DNA of 64,000 nt from contig NC_030388.2 in NCBI RefSeq assembly GCF_001625215.2, positions 20,086,058 through 20,150,057 of the forward strand, read 5' to 3'. The DNA comes from Daucus carota subsp. sativus. Lineage: Eukaryota; Streptophyta; Magnoliopsida; Apiales; Apiaceae. The stretch's first letter is position 1; each line of letters begins with the position of its first letter. The position numbers were made by a program, and so were the translations under genes. Below are positions 37,775 to 48,661 of this stretch, in pieces. A model generated the notes under the pieces. It did not search any database, had not been told where the DNA came from, and saw only the letters and a list, made by a program, of their open reading frames with translations.

Positions 37775-39166
37775 TCATATCTTTGCAAAATCAACAGTTT
37801 GCTTCCCATCATGCGATTTTCTGAAGAAATGTTTCACATAATCCGAATACAAAACCCGCCGGTATATCGGTATTTCTCCATTCTGCAACACCTCAGGTAA
37901 GGGGCAAATGATATCATCAGGTCTCGGGTTGAAAAAGATTGGCACCGAAATTCGATTTTTGTCTCCATTCGCAGCAACTCGATGCTCCACACTCTTGTAC
38001 TTGCCATTACTCAATATCTGAAGAGCATCTCCAACGTTTATTACTATTGATCCAGTTATAGGAGGCACATGGATCCAATGGTCTGTCTCCATTTTTTGGA
38101 CGTATAATCCTCCGATACTATCTTGAAGAAGAAATGTCAATGTGGAGACGTCAGAATGCCGGCCTACTCCAACCGCCAGCTCGGGGTTTGGGCAAATGGG
38201 ATAGTAGTTCAGGTTGATTCTCTTTGAACCCATCAGAAGTGATTCTTTTGAATCGAGGTCGACGTCTAATGGCTGCAGTAGGACCTTTAACAGCCACTTG
38301 ACCACGGACTCCGACTTCTTCATGTATTCCATTACTTCATTCCTGACACAAATACGTCAAGAAAAACAATTGAAATTATGTTGTGTTTGGTTGGGGAGAA
38401 TGGAATGGAATGGAATGGAATGAGTAAAAATATTTGGAATTAATAGAGATAGGAAGAAAGTTTGAAAAAAAATTGAGGGAGTGCATTAGTTTATAGTCAA
38501 GTGCATGTAATGGGGCATTCCTTAAACAGATGCGTCAAGAAAAACAGTTGAAATTAATTTATACTCAAGTGCATGTAATGGGGCATTTCTTAAACAGACG
38601 CGTCAAGAAAAACAGTTGAAATTAATTTATAGTCGGGTGCATGTAATGCAGTGTATGTTAACGTGACATGCATGTTACCTGCATGCAGATGGCCAATATC
38701 TAGAAGATTCGTCATCCGAAACATAGAAGAGACTAAGGTAGTCTTTCCACTCAAGAACCTTGTCTGCTTTTGGAATAAAGCTCGTTCCAAACCTAACATT
38801 TTTTGTAAGACAGTTCTCTTGCAAATACTGAGCCTTCTCCTCTACAGGCAACTCAAAGAACGTCCTTGTAGCTTCCATGAGATTCTCCAGAACCTCGGTC
38901 GGGACTCCATGATTAACAATTTGAAAGAATCCCCACTTTTCCGCAGCATCCACAACGTAACGAGCCACATTCGGATCATCCAAATTCGACATGTCGATGA
39001 CCGGGATGGACTCTTTATTCAAGACTTTTCTCATGTCTATTCGCTCCTTAGGAGGTTGAACATATTGCTGTGGAAGAGTATTGAGTCCGAGATCAGAGAT
39101 GCCCTTTACTCCATGCCCTTTTGTTACTGCAAAATGTCTGTAGTCATAATCGGAAGATGGAGCCAT
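37775..39166 (-). CDS. 2-oxoglutarate/Fe(II) dioxygenase, F6'H/C2'H type (C2'H-B), 351 aa
   Basis: Paralogue of C2'H-A with the same length and the same predicted ortho-hydroxylation of a hydroxycinnamoyl-CoA. The two exons are 38679-39166 and 37775-38342. The HxD ligands (GRHSD), the distal His (VEHRV) and the NRISVPIF 2-oxoglutarate motif are all kept, and both frames are open. Differences are mostly in the N-terminal half (around residues 6-8, 29-40 and 70-72) and near the C-terminus ([18 protein letters not shown]). It therefore looks functional with possible substrate drift, but this cannot be judged here. The intron carries a truncated MITE and a local tandem repeat. It lies head-on to C2'H-A, with PT1 between them. 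Confidence 0.93.
38379..38490. mobile_element. truncated Harbinger-like MITE in the C2'H-B intron
   Basis: It starts TGTTGTGTTTGGTTGGGG after a TTA, then GGAATGGAATGG repeats, as in the elements at 4869 and 41298. The other end is missing, so the right limit is approximate. Confidence 0.5.
38505..38652. repeat. imperfect tandem repeat in the C2'H-B intron, about 70-bp unit
   Basis: The blocks CGTCAAGAAAAACAGTTGAAA and GTGCATGTAATG recur twice here, and a third diverged CGTCAAGAAAAACAATTGAAA lies before the MITE near 38355. The pattern suggests local duplication around the MITE insertion. Confidence 0.65.
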
Positions 39167-39282
39167 TGACTTTGATGGACTGGATCTTGATTATTAAATA
39201 TATAGTTTCTATTTCAAGAATGTAAATACAGAGAAGAACCTAAGGAAAGGGACGACCTTCAAATGCATGTAACTAAAGGGTT

Positions 39283-39290
39283 TTTATATA
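39283..39290 (-). promoter_or_regulatory. candidate TATA box of C2'H-B
   Basis: TATATAAA on the minus strand, about 117 bp before the start codon, which would allow a leader of roughly 90 bp. The leader block shared with C2'H-A is at 39182-39195. Confidence 0.4.
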
Positions 39291-39863
39291 CGGTGGAGTC
39301 CGTGAGCATCGTATCAAGGGAACATTATAATGTCGAGTTGCAATTTCTTGTTGCAATTTCTTATTACATAAAGCATCTATTTGACTATGTATAATTAATA
39401 CAAGAAATAAGAAAAAAAATGATTGATTCTTAATTCTTATGTGACCGATGAAAAAGTTGACGGCCATTCTTGTGCAAGTATATTCCTATTCGTCTGTGGA
39501 CTTCTACTCCAACATAAGTAAAAATTCAGCCGCTAACATGATTAAATTGCATGGACTGATCAGCATTCTAACACATATAGTAATATGAGGAGATGCATGA
39601 GGGGAAGATGTTAGAACATGATCCTGATAAGCCCTAGGCTTCCTAGCATGTCGAGGTTTAAGGAGAATTGCTCACTTAATATGATATCATGTTGTGACTC
39701 CTAATATTCTCAGAATTCAACAGAAGAGTATATCAAATTCTGATTCTGAATCAAATAAAAAATATAAAGATGAACTTTTAACACCATGAATGCCAAGATT
39801 AGATTTGTACCACAGATGAACTTGATATTTTTTGACAGACTAGCATCCTAACACCTATAGTAA

Positions 39864-40257
39864 GAGCATCTCCAACCATCTAAAACCATTGGCTAAAAGG
39901 TGAGTTGGCATACTTAAAATAACAAAATTTAGCCAACAGCTCCAAAAACTCCATTCCAACCATGCTCACCTGTTGTCTGTAAATTTAGCCAACCTCTTAT
40001 GGATGACTAAATTTGTCGAACCTCTACAGGTCTGTAAGAAAATCTGTAGGAAGATTGTACATCATTTGTTACCATATTGAACTGATATATTCTATTTTAA
40101 CAATTTAAAATATTAATAACATACTTTTTTAAATTATAGCCAACCAATATAGTTAGTACCATTGAAGTAAAATGTCTTACAAGTTCAGCAAATTTTACAT
40201 AATGTCTTACCGGTTTAATTTAGCTAACGATTATATCCAACGCCGTTGGAGATGATC
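39864..40257. mobile_element. PIF/Harbinger (Tourist-like) MITE, 394 bp
   Basis: Ends GAGCATCTCCAAC / GTTGGAGATGATC (12 of 13 matching) with TAA target duplications at 39861-39863 and 40258-40260. Confidence 0.8.
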
Positions 40258-40260
40258 TAA

Positions 40261-41297
40261 TCGTTCTTTATTTAAATAATACGGTAGATTTAATACCTGT
40301 ATTGAAATTTTCTACATGTATCAATATTCGTTCAAAAAAACATAGAACTTTTAATATCAGATTAATTTATTGCAACGCCATTTCCGATCATAATTTCATG
40401 AAGTAACTTCAACTTTATTTTTGACTATATCTTCATTTCATCTCCGACCATTCTTTAATTGTTACTCTATATATCATTTCAAACATATAAATTTTGATAA
40501 GCAGTACATATAAGTTTTGACTTCCTCAAATTTATAAAGAAATAGAAGAGCCCATACGTCAAACTTATAAAGGAGAATAATATGCTTCCTGCTTTTACTG
40601 GTCGAACATATACATCACATATTGAATATGGTCTCCAAATTCTTTTTGGTACACTGTGAATTTGAAGTTCCTTCATGGCGTTTTGCTTATCGTAAAGCAC
40701 ATAGTTTGGCTCGAATCGAGGCGACACGAGACATAACAATAGCCAACAGGCTCGGCAACACGATGCTAGAACAACAGCATGAGTTAAGTTAGTTTCCGAA
40801 TAATGCCATTGACAGTTCATTATCTTCTTTCGAACTTTTTTTAATTTGAAATGTTCAACATCTTCTTATTTATTAGAATATTTTGGTTCTTAATTATATT
40901 CCTGTTATAGTAGGTCGGCTGTGTTTTTTTACTTAAATTTATCGGCAGAAGTTCGTCGAATGTGTCGTGAAGTTGCAAGTGGTTTACTGATTAGTAAAGT
41001 GTCGTATCGCAAAAAGAAAAAGAAAGGTGATGAAGCCACCGATATAATTTGATCATTTCTTAGTAGGATGGTCAACTATGTGTTGCGTTTTATATACAAC
41101 AATTAAAGATCGAGGTTTGAATTTATTATTCTTACTAATTGTCATGCACCTTCTAGTGATAAATAGGACAAAAAGTCCGGTCCGAGATCATGTTATGTTA
41201 GAATCTCAAAGGGGGCATAAGTATGAGATGCAGGATGTTGTATAAACTACGTAAAATGAATAAAGCTGACTGAGCCCACCGGTGACCATCCGACTAA
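40261..41297. other. intergenic region, no gene seen
   Basis: AT-rich. The longest open frame (about 113 codons, minus strand, 40479-40820) shows no recognisable domain, and I treat it as chance. Confidence 0.45.
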
Positions 41298-41603
41298 TGT
41301 TGTTGTGTTTTGTTGGGGAGAAAGAATGAAATGAAATTGAATGTGTGAAAATATTTAAAAATAATAGAGATAGAAAGAAAATTTTGTAAAAAATTTGAGA
41401 GTGCAAAATTGCTATGATATATGAGATTTGAGAAAAAATTGAGGATAGAAGAGAATAGAGCATTCCCGCTCAAGTTGAATGTGTGATATCTAACATATAA
41501 TGTAAGGAATGAAATGTAGGAATGAATGAAATTTCTTAACAATTAATATAATTTACTTTTAATTTCAATTCGTCCTGAATCATTCAGCCAACCAAACACA
41601 ACA
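41298..41603. mobile_element. Harbinger-like MITE, 306 bp
   Basis: Ends TGTTGTTGTGTTTTGTTGGGG-like / CCAACCAAACACAACA with TAA duplications at 41295-41297 and 41604-41606. Same family as 4869-5165. Confidence 0.75.
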
Positions 41604-41959
41604 TAATTTTAGAAAATAATATTTTGTTTTTGAAGTAAAGCGGTGGATTATATGTGATAGGTAAATTATGATTTATAAGTATCTTTTTAAATATTTGGGT
41701 AATTTTATTTTAAAATTTTGTTAATTAGAAAAATAGAATGTTAATTACTAGAAAGTAAGAAGTTGCACAAAAAACAATAGCTGTATGAGTTTCATACTTA
41801 TAAAAACTCTTTAAAACACTTTTTAAAAATGTTTCAATTTTTCTATACAAACGGATCTAGCAAAATATAAGGGACTTCTTAAGCTCTACTTTTGATTTTT
41901 GAAACAAGAGCTTAATAACATTTGATTCTTTCGGTTTTTAAAAATCTAACCCATTAATC

Positions 41960-42751
41960 AAAAAATATATGACTAACCCAACCCTACCCTTTTTATGTTG
42001 GGTTGGGTTGGTTCGGATTGTTTTGGTCGGTTTAGAATTTTATATTGTCATGTCAAAAAATTAAGTATTGGACTTGTGAAAAGTAATAAACAATTAATTG
42101 TTTTGTTTGTGACATGATAATATAAAAATTTATATTTTTAAAAATAAAATAAAAATAGATACTCCTTCTCTATCAACTTTTAAGAAAGAAATTTGTTCAA
42201 TTTAATTGTCCACTTCAACTTTCATATTTCCAAAATCAACTCTATTTCGCATATCTCTTATCTATATTTCCTAGATCAATCTCATTTCACATATTATGAG
42301 CGTAATGAGTCAGGAAACCAAGGTAATAAAATATTTATAAATTATGAATTATGTGGATGCACTTAATATCAGAAAGCTTGATGTTTACAAAAAATACTCT
42401 GCTAGATTGATGTCATTGATACTTCCAGAACATAGCTAACAGGTGCACTAAAAAAGCTAGTACGAATTAGACAAATATTACTCAGCAAAACAAATAAAAA
42501 TACTGAAATACAATCAAATGAAACACAAACATGATGTGGCGGAAACTAATTTATTTGTTTCGTATATAAACGAGTTGGGTTGGGTTGGTTGAGGGTTATA
42601 ATATGTTAAACCCTGACCCAACCCAATTTATTCGGGTTTTTTGAAAATGAACCCATTTAACTATCGGTTTTGAACGGTTCGGTTTAATCGGTTCAAAAGA
42701 GGGTTGGTTTGGGTCGGGTTTCGCGGGTTGGGTCGGTCATGTTCACCCCTA
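41960..42751. mobile_element. hAT-like element, right end clear, left end approximate
   Basis: The right terminus CATGTTCACCCCTA is the inverted form of TAGGGGTGAACATG. GGTTGGGTTGG and AACCCAACC arrays lie near both sides. A partial Stowaway-type sequence (42163 to about 42300, related to 46788-47035) is nested inside. Confidence 0.5.
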
Positions 42752-43150
42752 GTGCTCTGTGTACAGGCTTAGTAGCATAAGTATAATGAACAATTTTTAT
42801 GTAATTTATATCTATATTAAGTATTAACGAGAGTCTAACATCCAAAGAATGAGAAGTTATGGCAGAACGTCCAGGATAATATGAAATGATAGATATATTT
42901 GAACAACAGTATTATTCTCATGTTGAGCCCTGTCCTGCTTACTTGTACACTACGTATCAAAATATGTAATTCGGGTTCGTACAAATGTAAACTATATGTG
43001 TCAGGATATTTGTTTATTCAGGGTTCTCCTTATTCGACGTATCATCGGGCTCAAGTTTCACCTAGTTTTCGATTACAAGTTGCTGTGATAACAGAGCTGA
43101 CCAGCATAAAGTGTATATTTACTTTTTTAATTAATCTATCAAAACATTTA

Positions 43151-43520
43151 CTCCCTCTCTATCGATCATTTCTTTATATTTTTTATATTAAATTGTTTTC
43201 CCCAATTCTCTACTTTCAAAAACTACCTAAAATACAAATTATTTAACCACTGTATTTCTTTTTACACTCAATTTGTATTCTCTCCCTGTTCTCATGGATT
43301 GTTTACATTTGGATCTTGACATGTATCGTAAAGAAATGAGAAAAGAGGGTATTAGATTTTCATACATCTCATTATTATATTCTTTATTCACTTTTTTTCC
43401 TAATCTTTTTTCATTTTCCAACTCTCTGCGTAAAACCCAAATATCTAATCTTTTCTCATTGTTTTAAATTTTTAATCTCTGTGTCAAACCCAAAATACAA
43501 ATATTTGAATAAGACGGAGG
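43151..43520. mobile_element. Stowaway-like MITE, degenerate
   Basis: Ends CTCCCTCTCTATCG / GACGGAGG between TA dinucleotides. The inverted repeat is weak. It lies about 190 bp before the P450 start codon. Confidence 0.4.
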
Positions 43521-43712
43521 TAATATGGTTTTGCAAAAATATTAAATCATTCTTTGGCAAGTTCTATTAGTATTCTTACTGTCATAACAACGTTGCTTTC
43601 AACGTACTTTGTATCCTCCACCAGGGAAAGCAACAAGTAGCAGAAGCCCAAATAAATCTGTTAACACTTCAATTAGTTCCTCTGGAATAAACCTACAAAC
43701 CAAGAGCCAAAG

Positions 43713-45486
43713 ATGATGGCAATATTGTTACCTTATCTCTTTCTTGTTATTGGTGTCCCTCTACTATTCATGCTTGCTCTTCCTAAACTTCTCCGTAACA
43801 ATAGATCAAAGCTGCCACATCCACCTGGTCCCCGGGGACTTCCGTTTATCGGAAACTTGCATCAGCTTGACATCTCTGTCCTTCCACACAATCTATGGAC
43901 ACTAGCAAAAATATACGGCCCAATCTTGTATCTCAGGCTTGGCTATTTACCAGCTATTATAGTCTCGTCACCAGAAATGGCTAAGCAATTGCTGAAAAAC
44001 CATGATTTAATATTCTGTAGCAGGCCTAATTTCACAGGATTAAGAAAAGTTTCGTACAATGGCACTGATATTGCATTCGCTCCGTACAATGATTATTGGA
44101 AGGAAATGAGAAAGATTCTTACTGTTCATGTTTTTAGTTCGAGAAGACTACGTTCCTTCCGTTCAATTCGCGAAGAAGAGGTTTTTCAGATGATTAAAGG
44201 AATTTCTGAAAAGGCTTCGGAGAATGAAGTCTTGAATTTGAGTGAAATTATGATGCCACTTACAAACAGTATAACTTGTAGGCTTGCGTTCGGGAAGAAG
44301 TTTGATGAGGTGCACATGAAAAGATTTGAGGGTCTGCTTAAGAGATTAGGGGTTGTGATGGCAACTTTTTACTTTATGGACCATTTTCCTCTGTTCGGAT
44401 GGCTGGATAGGTTCACTGGCTCTGCTGCGCGGCTGGAAAGAAGTTTCAGTGACATGGATTTGTTCTATCAAGAACTCATCGACGAACATCTCAGCCCGAA
44501 TAGGCCAAGTTCGATGGAGGGTGATGTTATTGACATCTTACTTCAGTTGAAAAAAGATGGCGAGACATCTTCAATAGATTTCACCTTTAATAACATCAAA
44601 GCAGTTATAATGGTAAATTACATGCACTCTATGTACACTCACACACACAGCTTTTTTTTTAAAGCATAGGAAGACCTGCTTTTTCCAAAAGCAGTTTTTT
44701 AGCTAGAAGCATCTGTTCGGAAAAACTGTTTTTAAATTTAATAGACAGTTTTTCACCGGTTTTTCAGTAAAAAACTGTTATTGCTGTCTGCAACAACAAT
44801 ACCAAATGGTACCTTTGTTCTATATGCACCTAATCGTGAGTTTACATGTTGTGATAATGCAGAACTTATTTTTTGCTGGAACGGAGTCAACAGCGAACAC
44901 AATAGTATGGATCATGACAATCCTGGTGAAAAACCCGCGAGTGATGCAGAAAGCACAAGAAGAAGTGAGGACTATAATGCATGGAAAAGAGAGAATATAC
45001 GAAGAGGATCTTCAAACTCTAAAGCTTCCTTATCTCGAAGCAGTTATCAAGGAAGCTATGAGAATCTTCCCCATTCTTCCTCTTATTCCGCGGGAATCAT
45101 TGGACAGGTTGGTCATAAATGGATACGAAATCGAACCTAAAACAATCGTTTATGTGAATGTTCTGGCCATTCATAGGGATCCCCAGGTTTGGGAAAATCC
45201 TAATGAGTTTTTTCCAGAGAGATTCCTGGAAAATGACATTCAATATAAAGGACATGATTTCGAATACATTCCCTTTGGAAGCGGTCGCAGAATTTGCCCC
45301 GGAATGAATATGGCGGTTATGACCCTGGAGCTTGTGATTTCAAATCTTTTATTTTCATTTGATTGGGAGCTGCCTCCGGGGATAAAGAAGGAAGATATCG
45401 ACATAGAAGATGGCCATGTTGAGGGCTATGGTGTAACTTTGCATAAGAAATACCCACTTCGCCTTCAGCCCAAAAATTATTTCTAG
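43713..45486 (+). CDS. cytochrome P450, CYP71 clan (CYP71/CYP83-like), 507 aa
   Basis: ER-anchored monooxygenase using O2 and electrons from NADPH-P450 reductase. The two exons, 43713-44612 and 44863-45486, are joined before the I-helix, the usual CYP71 position. The N-terminus is a hydrophobic anchor (about residues 3-25) followed by the hinge HPPGPRGLPFIGNLHQ. Visible are the I-helix AGTEST (305-310), ExxR Glu364/Arg367, PERF 418-421, and the heme loop FGSGRRICPG with ligand Cys445. Length is normal and the frame intact. Overall it resembles the CYP71A/CYP71AZ/CYP83 branch. Some Apiaceae CYP71AZ enzymes hydroxylate coumarins, but the subfamily cannot be fixed without alignment. It is not obviously CYP71AJ (psoralen/angelicin synthase). 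Position among prenyltransferase and dioxygenase genes suggests a coumarin-tailoring role (inference). Confidence 0.93.
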
Positions 45487-45558
45487 TACTGTGTATCTAA
45501 TTCAGCTAAACAACAAATATTCGAGATTTTATTTATTTAAATTGTCAAGGGAAAATAG

Positions 45559-46708
45559 ATTTTTTTGCCACTCAACTTATAGTGTTTTTAGAAACTTACC
45601 ACCCAACTAATTTTTTTATTCTTTTAGTCACTAATGTTAGGTTTGGTTTTGTTTTTAGCCACCAGCTTAGGTTTGGATTTGATTACTAGCATTATGATAA
45701 TTTTTTGTATCATCATTTATACATAGTGATAGTATCTAATATTTTGATGGTGTGTCGTATGTTTATATCCTTATATATAGCAATAGTAATATAAAATGAG
45801 CCGATGAAAAATTAAAATTAGGAATAATAGTAATTAGATTCTAAAAATTCAATAAATCATGAATATGAAATCAATGACTTCAAACAATTCACCCTCTCTC
45901 ATAAGATAAAGTGTAATTGAGTGATATGACGCATCATCTTTCGCTATTAAACTTTCAATGGACTAGATCAGTCTAAGATCTTTCTTAAATTTATCTTCAA
46001 AAATTTTAATAACTTTATCTTATTACAATTTCTGAGATAAATAAATAGAGAGGAAAACTTAATTTTCGATGATTGTCCTCTATATATAATGCATCATTTT
46101 ATATTATTATTACTCCCTCCGTCCCTCTCATTAGTTTACAAATTTTCTCTAGTGCTTAGCATGTATTTAAGATTCTTATAAAACATAGTTTCATAACTTA
46201 TTTTTGTGTGTAAAAATTCAAACGCTGAATTTTCATTCGGAAGAAAAAAAATAAAGTTATATATGAAACTACATCTTTTAAAGGCCATATAATGCGTGTA
46301 AAATTCTTATCATCCAAGGTAAGCGATCTTGAAGACATAAAAAGTACTACATATAAAAATACAAACATATATCAAATCATCAAAATATTACCGACTACCA
46401 CTCTATTTTAATAATGATACACATAAAATGTAATGCTAATAATCAAATTTGAACCTAACTTCAGTGACAAAAAAAAGAGCTAAATCTAACACTAGTGAGT
46501 AAAATAAAAAAATTATAGTTCAGTGGTTAGTTTCTAAAAACGCAATAAGTTTAGTGACAAAAAAATTATCATACTGCTGGTAATCAAATCCAAACCTAAG
46601 TTGGTGGCTAAAAATAAAACCAAACCTAACATAAGTGACTAAAAGAATAAAAAAATTAGTTGGGTGGTAAGTTTCTAAAAACACTATAAGTTGAGTGGCA
46701 AAAAAATT
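45559..46708. mobile_element. foldback or MULE-like element with about 150-bp inverted arms
   Basis: The left arm (about 45560-45706) and the right arm (about 46561-46707) are inverted copies containing GCCACTCAACTTATAGTG and AGCCACCARCTTAGGTTTGG. A second, diverged copy of the right arm follows inward (about 46430-46560). A Stowaway-type end is nested near 46127. The exact termini and target duplication were not fixed. It starts about 70 bp after the P450 stop codon and may lie in its 3' UTR. Confidence 0.6.
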
Positions 46709-46787
46709 GTCAAGTAGTCCTTGCACCTGTATGCGCGACATATTCTGTGTATCTATTATCAGTTGTCCGTTTATGAGAAATTTATTA

Positions 46788-47035
46788 CTCCCTCCGTTTC
46801 AATAGATGTCCATTTTAAAAAAATCACACAGTTTATGAAAAGTGGATGTTGACAAATTAGATGCATTAAATGACTATAATATGTGGAATGAGATTGATTT
46901 GGGAAATATAAATAAGAAATATGTGGAGTAGAATTGACTTTGGAAATATAATTTTGCATTGAAAGTTGAAGTGGACAACTAATTTGAAACAAAAAATTTT
47001 CTTCAAAGTGGACATGTAAATTGAAACGGAGGGAG
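46788..47035. mobile_element. Stowaway (Tc1/mariner) MITE, 248 bp
   Basis: Perfect ends CTCCCTCCGTTTCAAT / ATTGAAACGGAGGGAG flanked by TA duplications. Confidence 0.88.
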
Positions 47036-47663
47036 TATTGTTTTATAGATTTGACCATTTATCGGATTAAGTTGAGAGGTGGGTGTTTTTATAGTTAACA
47101 AGAAGAATTGTATTATTTGTGTTTTTAAGTATGTCTTCATTTTGTTTTTATAGGATGTGTTTGAATTTTTTTTTGAGAATGTATGTGTTTGAATTTGTTC
47201 ATTTTGATAGTATGTGTCACAATCTTAAGATAATTTGAATCTACCATTTCAAGTGGGCATGCATGTATCACGTTCTTATTGGCTCGTACATCGAGTGATA
47301 GGGTTTACGTAATTTTTAGATAAGAAATTCTTATTTGATAATAGTAAATTTTAAACCAATCAAAAATTTATATATAACACCACTTATATTTATATAACAA
47401 GTAATTACTCCGGTTTCGCTCTAGTTCAAAAATCAATTATAATCTATCTGATCCTCAATCCATTGAATACATAAATTCGATTTACGATACGGCTCTTTTT
47501 GACCATGGTGCAACCTTTTAGATAACAAGCTTTTAGTTCAACTCCATTATTTTGGTAAAATATATAATTTAATTATTATATTTTCAAGAATCTCGTTTAT
47601 ATAAATGAAATTTCTGAATATACACACACACATATAACATATATTCGTATGCATGTTTGTATG

Positions 47664-47668
<5 letters not shown>

Positions 47669-47697
<29 letters not shown>

Positions 47698-47701
47698 TGT
47701 A
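47669..47701 (+). repeat. (TATG)n microsatellite
   Basis: About eight uninterrupted TATG units. Confidence 0.9.
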
Positions 47702-47763
47702 TATTGGTCTTCCATATTCCGATAGATATAAATATGGTGTGTTATGTCCAAAATTTGATTATA

Positions 47764-47990
47764 CTCCCTCTATCTAGGTAGTTTACCTCGGCGGACGAGA
47801 GTTTGGCACACATCCTAATGTTCCTAAAAATCATAGTTTGGTAACTTATTTTTAATCTTTTTTCTTTTGAATAAATATTTGATGTTTGAATTTTTATACA
47901 GTAAAAGAAAATCTCAAAAATAAGTTTCGGAACTATGTTTTATAAGAACCTTAAAATGCATGTCGAGCGAAATGAGAGCAACAAAGGAAG
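47764..47990. mobile_element. Stowaway-like MITE, degenerate
   Basis: Starts CTCCCTCTATCTAGG after TA and ends ACAAAGGAAG before TA. The body shows the mirrored ACTATG/CATAGT blocks seen in related elements. Confidence 0.5.
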
Positions 47991-48661
47991 TATATATTTA
48001 TCAAAAGGACTATTACTCATGAATCCTGTAATGTAGTTGGACAGGAAAGAGCATGCACAATCCTTAAGCGAGGGGCCGTCCTTCCAGAGATGAAGACACG
48101 GCCCTTAAGCGAGGGGCTGTCCTAAGAAACCATAGAGGAGTGTCATCCGGTCACCGGTTGATGCAGTGTAACAATTGAGTTTAACATCTTCCATACTTAT
48201 AAATTAAAAGCCTTCGCGATTAGCAGTTGATGATCTACAATTGCCAATCCTATTTATTAATGATTTATAAGCAACTAAACGCTTAAAAATCATTCATCAT
48301 TTTAAGCACCAGATCTAAATGAATTAATCTTTATTATATTAGAAATAAGAAAATCATCATTTAGTCAATAGAAAAACATCATTAATTTTATTGTACATAG
48401 TGCAGGCCCTTCAGTAACGATGAAGCTCATAATTTATCAAACAAACTCTAGCAGGCAAGCAGCGACAACCACTTAGAATATAAACTACAAATTGATGAAG
48501 GGTCAATCATTTTTATTAAAGTTATTTAATATTGATAATCATTGGATAAGATACAAGTAAATTATGATTTATTATTTTTTAATTATAGTGCATGTAGAAA
48601 TACTCATATATAAAAATATGTTATCTCATGTTAAGAGAAACGCCCCTTTTCTCATGTCTTG
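47991..48661. other. intergenic region downstream of PT2
   Basis: A direct repeat CCTTAAGCGAGGGGC occurs near 48062 and 48104. No gene seen. Confidence 0.5.

Noticed and set aside
40479-40820. 113-codon open frame on the minus strand
   Set aside because: No domain, splice context or family resemblance, and composition typical of AT-rich intergenic DNA.
42899-43246. 115-codon open frame upstream of the P450
   Set aside because: It overlaps a Stowaway-like MITE and shows no domain.
44781-45140. Alternative frame over P450 exon 2
   Set aside because: The overlapping frame carries the I-helix, ExxR and heme-binding motifs and is clearly the coding one.
43713-45486. Assignment of the P450 as psoralen synthase (CYP71AJ)
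   Set aside because: The hinge and substrate-recognition regions look unlike CYP71AJ as I know it, so only the CYP71 clan is claimed.
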